A DNA stretch of 57,325 nucleotides, from NCBI GenBank assembly GCA_016291085.1, contig JAEEVW010000023.1, positions 1-57,325 of the forward strand. The letters are read 5' to 3'. A program made the translations under genes and the position numbers. This DNA is from Prevotella sp. GTDB lineage: Bacteria > Bacteroidota > Bacteroidia > Bacteroidales > Bacteroidaceae. Shown here piece by piece: positions 1 to 7,716 of this stretch. Position 1 is the first letter of the stretch, and every line of letters begins with the position of its first letter. A model generated the notes under the pieces. That model made no database searches, was not told where the DNA came from, and saw only the letters and a program-made list of their open reading frames with translations.

Positions 1-3000
1 GCCACCGGCGATGATGAGCGGAATCATACCCGCAATCATCGTGACTACGGTCATCAAGATGGGACGCAGACGCTCCTCGCAGGCGGCAAATGCAGCATCG
101 CGGATGCTCATGCCTTGTTCGCGACGCTCTGAGGCAAACTCGGTGATGAGGATGGCGGTCTTCGCCAATAGACCGATCAGCATGATCACACCCGTCTGCA
201 AGTAGATGTTGTTCTCCATGCCAGGCAGATGCAGTAGCGAGACCAGCCAGATGGCGCCAAACGAGCCCATCAGACCGAAGGGCACGCTCAGCAGCACGCC
301 CATCGGGGTGAACCATGAGTTGTAGAGTGATGCAAGAATCAGGTAAATGAGGATGGCGCAGATGCAGTAGATGAGTGCCGTGGCGTTAGAGCCCGCCGCT
401 TCCTCCACCTCGCGCGACATGCCACCATATTCGTAGCTGTAGCCGTTAGGCATCGACTCTTTGAACACTTCGGCAATGGCCTTGTGAGCATCGCCCTCCG
501 AGTATCCGCTGGCGGTCATCACACCGCAAGTGATGCTTTGGAATAGGTTGAAGTGATCGACCGAGGCCGAGCCGACAATCTCATACAAATTGACAAACTC
601 CGAGATGGGAGCCATCTTGCCACCTTGCACACGCACAAAGATGTTATTGAGCGACGAGGGGTCAAGACGATATTCAGGCGCAGCGTTGGCCATGATGCGA
701 TACACCTTGCCAAACTGGTTGAAGTTGCCTACATAAGAGCCACCGCAATAGGCACCCAGGGTGCGGAGCACAGAAGCGGGTGTCACACCAGCGCGGTCGC
801 ACTGCGTAGCGTCGACTTCGACCTGATATTTCGGAAAACGCTCTGAATAGGTCGACATGGCCATCATGATTTCTGGACGCTCGTTCAGCTTGGTTAGGAA
901 TTGGGTCGCGTCGATGTTGAAGTCCGACATCGGGCGGTCCTGCATGTCTTGCAGCACCAGGTTCACACTGCTGTTCGAGCCGTAGCCTGGCACCTGTGGC
1001 ATCTGGAATGGGATAACCCGGGCATTCTTGATGTCCTTGCAGTCCATGGCGAAGCGAGCGTAGACCAGCATGATGTTGTGGTTCATACCCGGACGGTCAT
1101 CCCAGTTCTTCAAGCGGATGATGAGCGTGGCATAGCAGCTGCCCGAACGACCGGCCATCATGCCATAACCACTCACCACAGCGTAGCTCTCCAACTCGGG
1201 AATCTTCTTCACACGCTCCTCGACCATCTTCACAATCTCTTGGGTCTCATGCAGGGTGCAGCCCTCTGGAGCACGAACCTCGGCAAAGAACACGCCCTGG
1301 TCTTCTTGCGGCACAAGACCACTGGGAAGACCGCGCATGAAGATGACGAGCAGCACAGCAGCGATGGCGAGCAAGATGCCCGCGATCACCGGGCGCTTGA
1401 TAAAGCGGCTCACGCTCTTGGTATATTTCCTCAGGATGGCGTTATAGCTGGCAGTGTAGGCCTTGGTGACATAGTAGTTCAGGTTCTTCTTCTCCTTGCC
1501 GTCCTTGGAATAGCGCATCATGATGGCGCAAAGGGCAGGACACAGCGTCAAAGCCGATACACACGACAGACCCACAGCCGATGCCAGCGTGACACCGAAC
1601 TGCGTGAAGAACGAGCCCGAAGTACCCGGCATGAAGGCCACTGGGATAAACACAGCCATGAAGACCAAGGTACACGAGATGACGGCGACTGACACATCGT
1701 TCATAGCCTGACGCGTCGCCTCACGGGCATCGGTGATGCCACCCTCCATCTTCGCCATGACCGCCTCAACAACCACAATGGCGTCATCCACCACGGTACC
1801 GATAGCCAGCACAAGGGCGAATAGCGTCAAAATGTTCAGCGAGAAGCCTGCTAGCGACACGATGGCGAAGGTTCCCAACAACGACACGATGATCGAAATG
1901 GACGGGATAACCGTCGCCTTGAAGCTCTGCAGGAAGAAGTACACCACAAGGATCACGAGGATGATAGCGATGACTAGTGTCTCCACCACATTGTGGATGG
2001 CAGCGAACAGGAAGTCGTCACTGGTTTCCAAGATCAAAAACTCTAGCCCGGCAGGCATTGTCGGCTTCAGGTCTTCATAGAGCTTGTTGATGCGGGCGTT
2101 CACCTCGGTAGCGTTGGCGCCCGGTGCCTGGAACACCATGTAGATGGTGCCCGGCTTACCGTCGATGTTCGATGTGAAGTTGTAGCTCACGGCTCCAATC
2201 TCCACTTCGGCCACGTCGCTCAGGTGTAGCAGGTGACCGCTGTCGCTAGTGCGCAGCACAATGTCGTTGAACTCCTCGACAGTCTTCAGTGTACCCTTGT
2301 ACTGCATCGAGTACTGGTAAGAGTTTTCCGACTGCTCACCCAGCGAACCCACGGCCGATACGAAACTCTGTCCGCCGATGGCTGCGAAGATCTCATTGGG
2401 CGTCAGACCATACTGTGCCATCACGTCGGGCTTCAGCCAGATGCGCAGGGCATAGGTGTTACCCAGACTCTGTACGTTACCCACACCGGTGATACGCATC
2501 AGTCGCGGTTTGATGTTGATGTCGACGAAGTTCGACACGAAGTCCTCGTCGTACTTGCCATCGGCACTCTTCACGGCGAAGATCTGCAGGATGTTGTTCT
2601 GACGTTTTTCTACTTTCACACCCACCTTGATGACGTCGGCAGGCAGCAGTGCCTGTGCTGAGGTCACGCGGTTCTGCACATTCACCGTTGCCATGTCAGG
2701 ATCAGTACCCTGCTTGAAATAGACAGTAATATCAGCACTACCATCAGAGGCTGCCTTAGACGTCATGTAGGTCATGTCGGGCACACCATTGATGGCCTCT
2801 TCCAGAGGCTGGATGACCGACTTCATCACCGTGTTCTCGTCAGCACCGGAATAGCTTGTGTTGACACTCACCGTAGGCGGTGCGATATCTGGGTATTGCT
2901 CGACTGCCAGTGTGCTCATCGAGATATAGCCCACCAGTGCGATGACAATCGAGATGGCACATGCCATCACGTATTTATTGATAAAAATATTGTTTTTCAT
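1..3000 (-). CDS. RND multidrug efflux permease (HAE1/AcrB type), C-terminus cut by window edge
   Basis: Inner-membrane proton-driven pump subunit that, with the periplasmic adaptor encoded just upstream and an outer-membrane channel, expels hydrophobic compounds. The frame stays open for exactly 1000 codons to base 1. AcrB-type pumps are about 1030-1060 residues, so some 30-60 C-terminal residues lie outside the window. Visible features: N-terminal transmembrane helix after MKNNIFINKYVMA, early periplasmic segment with VEQYPDIAPP, the TM4 proton-relay pair in GTVVDDAIVVVEAV (about residues 400-413), and the late EEAAGSNATALIY and LLAKTAILITEFA segments. The start ATG (2998-3000) lies at the end of an 8-bp tandem array that runs from the adaptor stop codon, so the two genes form one operon. 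The outer-membrane partner gene would be expected beyond base 1. Substrate cannot be read from sequence. Confidence 0.95.
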   Translation of the reverse strand, partial: MKNNIFINKYVMACAISIVIALVGYISMSTLAVEQYPDIAPPTVSVNTSYSGADENTVMKSVIQPLEEAINGVPDMTYMTSKAASDGSADITVYFKQGTDPDMATVNVQNRVTSAQALLPADVIKVGVKVEKRQNNILQIFAVKSADGKYDEDFVSNFVDINIKPRLMRITGVGNVQSLGNTYALRIWLKPDVMAQYGLTPNEIFAAIGGQSFVSAVGSLGEQSENSYQYSMQYKGTLKTVEEFNDIVLRTSDSGHLLHLSDVAEVEIGAVSYNFTSNIDGKPGTIYMVFQAPGANATEVNARINKLYEDLKPTMPAGLEFLILETSDDFLFAAIHNVVETLVIAIILVILVVYFFLQSFKATVIPSISIIVSLLGTFAIVSLAGFSLNILTLFALVLAIGTVVDDAIVVVEAVMAKMEGGITDAREATRQAMNDVSVAVISCTLVFMAVFIPVAFMPGTSGSFFTQFGVTLASAVGLSCVSALTLCPALCAIMMRYSKDGKEKKNLNYYVTKAYTASYNAILRKYTKSVSRFIKRPVIAGILLAIAAVLLVIFMRGLPSGLVPQEDQGVFFAEVRAPEGCTLHETQEIVKMVEERVKKIPELESYAVVSGYGMMAGRSGSCYATLIIRLKNWDDRPGMNHNIMLVYARFAMDCKDIKNARVIPFQMPQVPGYGSNSSVNLVLQDMQDRPMSDFNIDATQFLTKLNERPEIMMAMSTYSERFPKYQVEVDATQCDRAGVTPASVLRTLGAYCGGSYVGNFNQFGKVYRIMANAAPEYRLDPSSLNNIFVRVQGGKMAPISEFVNLYEIVGSASVDHFNLFQSITCGVMTASGYSEGDAHKAIAEVFKESMPNGYSYEYGGMSREVEEAAGSNATALIYCICAILIYLILASLYNSWFTPMGVLLSVPFGLMGSFGAIWLVSLLHLPGMENNIYLQTGVIMLIGLLAKTAILITEFASERREQGMSIRDAAFAACEERLRPILMTVVTMIAGMIPLIIAGG

Positions 3001-3036
3001 ATTTCGAAATATCGATATTACGTTATAACGAAATTA
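3001..3036 (-). repeat. Intercistronic 8-bp tandem array between adaptor stop and permease start
   Basis: On the minus strand the adaptor stop TAA opens the units TAATTTCG, TTATAACG, TAATATCG, ATATTTCG, and the array runs into the permease ATG. The units share the -CG ending and A/T-rich body. One of at least a dozen such stop-to-start arrays in this window. Confidence 0.75.
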
Positions 3037-4167
3037 CTTTTCACTCTTCTTTTCCTCAGGGAACAGCACCTTCTGTCCCTCGGTGACATTATTGGCACCT
3101 GTGGTCACAATCTTGTCACCCACATTCAGGCCACTGGTGATGATGAAGTCCTTACCGTTGCCAGTGTCTGCCGTTGTCACTTCGACAGCCGTAGCCGTAC
3201 TGTCGGCCTTCACCTTATAAACCTGCGACTTATCCTGAAGGCGTATCACAGCATTCTGGGGAACGACAATCAAATCCTTCTCGGCGAAGACTATCACCAC
3301 CGTACCCTGTATGCCGGAATAAAGATGACCTTCGGGATTGGGGAATAAGACCTTAGCGGTCAACGAACCGGTAGCAGCATTCACAACACCCGTCAGGCTG
3401 GTAAAACGCCCCTTGTGAGGATACTCCGTACCATTCTTCATGACAAACGTTGCAGGAGGCAGTTGGGCAACATATTTCTCTATATCGGCAGCGTTCATAC
3501 CCTCCTTCACCGCTGATTCGATGACGGCCTCCGTTATGGAGATTTCAGCATACATCGTCGTGTTGCCGCTCAGAATGGTCAGCTGTGTCATCGGCGACAC
3601 CTGGTCACCAACACGCACGGGAATCTCGCCTATGACACCCGGCACCGTAGCCGTGATGGTGCAGAAGCCAAGGTTCACCTTCGCGCGGTTCACCGATGCT
3701 CGGGCCTGAGCCACCGACGCCTGCGCCTGCTTGTACGAGTTCTCCGAGTTGGTCAGCATATAGCTGCTCACGATTTTCTTCTCAAACAGGTTTTTGTTCG
3801 ACTCGTACTCCAGCTTGGCCGAGTTTTCCTGAGCCAGGGCAGCCTGCAGGTTGGCCTGTGCTGCCTCCAGTTCCAGCTGGGCATTGCGGGAGTCGATGAC
3901 GAACAGCGTCTGTCCCTTCTTCACCTGCTGACCTTCAGCCACACAAATCTTCATCAACTGACCACTCACCTGTGGTGTAACAGTTACGTCGTTCTGACCT
4001 TTCATCCTGGCACTGAACTTATAAGGAAGCTCAATGTCTGATTTCTTCACTGTCATCGTTTCAAACGACGAGTCTGTCTGCTTGGGCATGTCGATACTAC
4101 ATGCCGTCAGACCACTGGCCACCGTAGCTATCGCTACAGCCCATGTCAATACGCTTTTCTTTCTCAT
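3034..4167 (-). CDS. RND efflux periplasmic adaptor (membrane fusion protein), lipoprotein
   Basis: Membrane fusion protein that links the RND pump to the outer-membrane channel. Length 377 residues with start MRKKSVLTW. An in-frame ATG 13 codons upstream exists, but the internal start gives a proper lipoprotein signal with lipobox LTAC (Cys about residue 23). Order: beta-barrel/lipoyl half (VTVTPQVSGQLMKICVAEGQ), alpha-hairpin coiled coil (about residues 85-165, rich in A/Q/N/S), second lipoyl half (ATVPGVIGEIPVRVGDQV), beta-barrel (SLTGVVNAATGSLTAKVLF) and a membrane-proximal domain (VPQNAVIRLQDKSQVY). The permease gene follows after 33 bases. A TAAATTTG promoter box lies upstream. Family assignment is secure; substrates are unknown. 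Confidence 0.95.
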   Translation of the reverse strand: MRKKSVLTWAVAIATVASGLTACSIDMPKQTDSSFETMTVKKSDIELPYKFSARMKGQNDVTVTPQVSGQLMKICVAEGQQVKKGQTLFVIDSRNAQLELEAAQANLQAALAQENSAKLEYESNKNLFEKKIVSSYMLTNSENSYKQAQASVAQARASVNRAKVNLGFCTITATVPGVIGEIPVRVGDQVSPMTQLTILSGNTTMYAEISITEAVIESAVKEGMNAADIEKYVAQLPPATFVMKNGTEYPHKGRFTSLTGVVNAATGSLTAKVLFPNPEGHLYSGIQGTVVIVFAEKDLIVVPQNAVIRLQDKSQVYKVKADSTATAVEVTTADTGNGKDFIITSGLNVGDKIVTTGANNVTEGQKVLFPEEKKSEK

Positions 4168-4238
4168 TTTGTTGTTTAGGTATTTATGTATATTTAATAA
4201 TTTCATCGTTCATCAGACTTTTTCGTCCGATTTTCCTG

Positions 4239-4246
4239 CAAATTTA
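4239..4246 (-). promoter_or_regulatory. -7 promoter box of the efflux operon
   Basis: On the minus strand TAAATTTG followed by GC, matching the Bacteroidota -7 consensus TAnnTTTG, about 70 bases before the adaptor start. Likely drives the adaptor-permease operon. Confidence 0.5.
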
Positions 4247-4322
4247 CATATATTTTTGGAAACTACAAAGAAATTAACAGGAAAATAGCGCCAAACACTA
4301 CAAATTTAAAAATCTTCTGAAC

Positions 4323-4451
4323 GCTGACATTGCTGACATGCTGACATCAGTTTCCATAGAGTGATTAAAAAAGGGTATATAGCTAAAAATACCCTTTTTT
4401 ATTTTTTTTATTACTCTTAGGAATCAATGTCAGCATGTCAGCAATGTCAGC
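4323..4451. repeat. Inverted iteron-like module (TGACA repeats flanking an AT-rich core), no gene attached
   Basis: Two perfect 25-base inverted arms (4323-4347 and 4427-4451), each made of repeated GCTGACAT-type units. Between them are 79 A/T-rich bases that hold a second small inverted repeat (GGGTAT at about 4373 with ATACCC at about 4389) and a nearly palindromic GAGTGATTA/TTACTC pair. The architecture matches the module at 30271-30423 in front of the DUF3987-type gene: TGACA-type repeats facing each other across an AT-rich stretch. Here it is followed at once by an AATAACCC hairpin instead of genes. Confidence 0.75.
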
Positions 4452-4470
4452 AAACCGTCCCCTGTCCGAC

Positions 4471-4557
4471 AATAACCCAGCCTTATTTTCCAATAACCTC
4501 CGCTTATTTTGAAATAACCCGCCCTTATTGGAAATTAAGGGCGGGTTATTGGTTTTT
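4471..4557 (+). terminator. AATAACCC repeat and hairpin with T-tract
   Basis: Three related AATAACC..CTTATT units end in a perfect 15-bp stem (4513-4527 with 4536-4550, 8-base loop) followed by GGTTTTT, as expected of an intrinsic terminator on the + strand. The same design, also with an 8-base loop, stands behind the primase gene at 27854-27891. No gene on the + strand ends here, so this looks like a terminator left from a lost gene cassette. It may also stop the minus-strand transcript of the small gene at 4557-4706. Confidence 0.65.
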
Positions 4558-4706
4558 CACAACAGCTGCTCGAAGAGATCGACAGTGTCGTCTTCTCCTT
4601 CAGGGTCAATTGTCTGCTTAAAGTCCAATTGTTCGGAGCCAGCCAGCAGTTGCATGCATATGGGCACCACTTCTGTATCGGGTTTTATATAAATCTTTTT
4701 CATCAT
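4557..4706 (-). CDS. Short 'YxKPxxE...LLAGS' peptide of unknown function
   Basis: Encodes 49 residues beginning MMKKIYIKPDTEVVPI, then CMQLLAGSEQ, and an acidic C-terminus (GEDDTVDLFEQLL). A start at 4703 would drop one Met. The pattern basic-Y-x-K-P-x-x-E-[VI]-V, a short hydrophobic stretch and LAGS recurs in the remnant at 31016-31171, so it is a family rather than chance. I recognise this pattern from many Prevotella genomes, where such short genes are often left unannotated, but know no function. It lies 15 bases downstream of the damaged surface-protein gene on the same strand. The LAGS site recalls leader peptides cleaved at small residues; that is only a guess. Confidence 0.6.
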   Translation of the reverse strand: MMKKIYIKPDTEVVPICMQLLAGSEQLDFKQTIDPEGEDDTVDLFEQLL

Positions 4707-4721
4707 CGTAATTTACTATTA

Positions 4722-6940
4722 TTATTTAATCATTTTTTTACCATTCACGATGTAGAGACCCTTGGCAGGTTGATCCACGCGCTGACCAGCGAGGTTGTAA
4801 TAACTGTCAACAGTCACCTGTCCACTGTCAACTGAATTAATTCCGGTTGTTTCGCTGAAACCGAAGGAATTGAACTGCATCTTCACGCTGTCGTTCTTTT
4901 CATCCAGGAAGGTAAACGCCACCTTACAGCTGTCGCCGGCAACATACTGGGCATTTGCATCTGCCAGGACACCCGTCTTCAGTGTGGCACCACTGCTGCC
5001 CATGCCGGGAATCATGCTGTTGCTGCCACCGCCGTCGGAGTCTGAGATATAGAGATAGGTCATGATGCCGTCAGCCCGCTTGCCGGTCTGCAGCAGCCAC
5101 TTGTCGTCGGACTGCTCCAGCGTCAGTATCAAGGCATCGTCGGGTACCTCAGTAATTTTGCCGTCGTTGCCAATGGTGATATTGCTGGCATTGCCACCGC
5201 CTCCGAACATCGATGCCATCGGGTTGCTGCTGTCGCTGCTGCCGCTGGAACCGGCCTTTCTGTTGAGCACCTTGGGTTTGTCGTCTATCGTAGCCACGAT
5301 GAGCAGTTTGTCGTTAGGCTTCAACTGGCTGGCATCGGTTACCAACTCGTAGTTGCCCACCATGGTTCCGGCAGGCAGCACTTCACGGTCTCTCACGTCC
5401 AGGTTGAACTTACGCTTCATCTTGATGGTGTCGCCAGGCTGCAGCAGCACGGGTGCGTTGACCGTCACCGTGATGATGCCCGACTTCTTGGGAGTCAGCA
5501 GACTGTCTGCGTTTTCCACCACCCAGCTGGCAATGTCAGTATCGCTCAGCTTCAGCGAAGTCTTGGGCAGCGAGTTGTCCTGTGCGTTCGTGTTTGTAAC
5601 CAGCGTGCCACCAAACATATCGGTGATCTGAAAGAGTTCGTCGGTTTGTTTCGTCTGACCATAGTACAATATGACATCTTTCGTAATGAGATTGCGCTCA
5701 TGCTCCTGCAGGTAGTTGACACGTGGCATCTTCACCGTTTTCTCCTTGTCACCGCCGCCAAACATCGACATCATGTCGTTGTCTTCCGAATAATCCAGCG
5801 GACCATATACGGTCACCCAGTCGCCCACGCTGATGTCGTCGGCAGTCATATCAGCCAGTTGCAGTCCACGGCCATTGTTGACGGCCAGTGCGTCGCGGTC
5901 GACACCATTGTCGCTGATGGCGTAGGTCACGGTACCTGCTTCCTGTTCGCCCATGAACATGCTCATCATTGAACTCATATCGAAGCCTTCCATACCTTCC
6001 ATCATGCCCGACATCATTTCCATCATGTCGCCCATGTCTTCCATACCAGCCATAGCTCCGCCGACGCTCGACACGATGCCCTTGACAAAATAGCAGACAC
6101 CATTGGCAGTCTCCTCGGCATGGTCTTCCTTGGCGTAGGCAATAGCCTCGGCCACGGTGAAGGGATGGTTTCGTCCGCCGGCAGCCTCGCTATCGTCGAT
6201 ACGCAGGACATAGGACGTCAGGTAGTCGTCGTAGCTGGCTGTTGCTGCCACTTGAGCGTAGATGCGCACCGTGCCGCGCTTTTTTAACGTCACGGCACCT
6301 GTGTTCTTGTCTACTGTTGCCACGTTCTCGTTACTGCTCCAGTAGGTGATTGTTGCGCTGGCATCTTCGTCTACCACAGCCACGGGGGAAGTGAAGCTGC
6401 CATTCAAATCGGCCTCATAGTCATGGCCAGGGAAATGGACCGTAGGATCGGGCAATGAGGTCTCCACCTTCTTGAAGAAAGCCATCTTCGTGGCGGCGAT
6501 TTCTTTGTTGACGTGTGTTTTACTTGGATCGTTGGCATCTACCGAATCCGCCTCCAGTTCCCAAGTGCTGCCGCCCATCATGGCCTGTATGCCGGAAGCT
6601 GTCTTCATACCAACATGGAAATCCTTGGATTTACCCTCGTCAATTTCCACATTTCCCATGAACAGCAGACCTTTGTCCAAATCAAACTTTCTTTTCCATG
6701 CATCGTTGTTGCTGACATAGCCCACGCGCAGGTTCTGATCGGAATTGAACAGATAGCGTGTGTTGCCCTTATTCTAGTCATACAAGGATTTCAACACATA
6801 CTTGCTGTCCGTGCGGTCTGCCGTCCACTGGAGAGTGTCGGCCACCTCGCTGGTGATGCGGTCCAGTTCCTCCTTCAGTGTCACCCCCAGGGCAGGGGGT
6901 GCTGCCTTACTCACCGTGTTCTCCCCTTCATACTCAGGGT
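4722..6940 (-). pseudogene. Secreted Ig-like/OB-fold surface protein, 5'-truncated with an in-frame amber stop
   Basis: A long frame of 667 codons can start at a GTG (6725), but the same frame continues upstream across one TAG (about 6773-6775) to about 6940 (readable residues NPEYEGENT...SKYVLKSLYD, stop, NKGNTRYLFN). No signal peptide is found. Content: BIG2-type Ig-like fold (about residues 105-175 of the 667: SPVAVVDEDASATITYWSSN ... VATVDKNTGAVT), an OB-fold-like segment (PFTVAEAIAYA ... CYFVKGIVSS, resembling DUF6359) with a Met-rich insertion, further beta-rich repeats, and a C-terminal tail (YYNLAGQRVDQPAKGLYIV) of the kind seen on Prevotella exported proteins. The upstream end meets the equally beheaded AraC gene. 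Probably a relic; a shorter product from the GTG cannot be excluded. Confidence 0.75.
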
Positions 6941-6946
6941 TATTAA

Positions 6947-7708
6947 GATTTCGTATTCCCGCACATCATCCTGACCCTCATTCTGAGCGGCAGCGCACGA
7001 GCCATGTACGACATGCGGCTCTTCACCCATCACAAAAACGACCTGACCATTATACTGCCAGGTCATGTCATGCACCCTTTGGAGTGTTCCGACGACTTTA
7101 CCTACGCCCTGCTGTTCATATCGCCGAAGATGCTCGACGACCTCCGTTTCCATACCTTCAGCCACGACTACGAGAAATTCAACAGCGCCCCCTTCTGTTC
7201 GCTGACCGACGAACAGGCCGCACACCTGCTCGCCATCGTCGACCAGCTGGCCATCATCGCCAACCACACCGAGCGTGAACTGCCCCACCGCTACCAGGCC
7301 CTGTTGGCACAGCTCGCCGTGGGCTACGAGTTTCTCAACTACTACCGTCGCGATCAGGACCGGCAATGGGCAGAGAACCGCTATGCTGACACTTTCAAAC
7401 GTTTCTGCGACCTCGTAGTAAAGCACTACCGGGAGTCGCGTGAGGTCCAATACTACGCCGATTTGCTGGAACTCACCCCCAAGCATCTCAGCAAAGTCAT
7501 CCGCACGGCCACCAACGGTCTGTCGCCAGTCAAATGGATTGAACAATACGTGACGGCACAAGCCAAGCGTCTCATCGAGACACGCAGCACACAAACACTT
7601 CAGGAAATAGCCTATATGCTCGGATTCACCGAACCCACAGCCTTCTACCGCTACTTCAAGCGTGCCACCGGCATGACTGCCAAACAATACCGTGACAATG
7701 TATTATAG
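6947..7708 (+). pseudogene. AraC-family transcription regulator, 5'-truncated
   Basis: The frame opens right after a TAA at 6944-6946 and reads DFVFPHIILTLILSGSARAMYDMRLF, which is the middle of an AraC sensor domain. The first ATG is at 7004 (234 residues), whereas such regulators are usually 280-300 residues. The C-terminal double helix-turn-helix is intact: YYADLLELTPKHLSKVIR, then TLQEIAYMLGFTEPTAFYRY and FKRATGMTAKQYR. The truncated surface-protein gene starts at the same point on the other strand, so one deletion seems to have removed both 5' ends and the shared promoter region. The gene ends 8 bases before the convergent GH127-like gene, which it might once have controlled. A shortened protein from 7004 remains possible. 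Confidence 0.7.
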
Positions 7709-7716
7709 TTCTTCGA

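Noticed and set aside
901..1692. 263-codon + strand frame
   Set aside because: Antisense to the RND permease, which has clear family motifs throughout; His/Gln/Val-rich composition is typical of a shadow frame.
4323..4451. CRISPR-like or integron attC-like repeats
   Set aside because: Repeats are not separated by unique spacers, and there is no integron integrase or attC core; the inverted module explanation fits better.
6911..7687. 258-codon minus-strand frame over the AraC gene
   Set aside because: The + strand encodes an unmistakable AraC helix-turn-helix here; the minus frame has no recognisable content.
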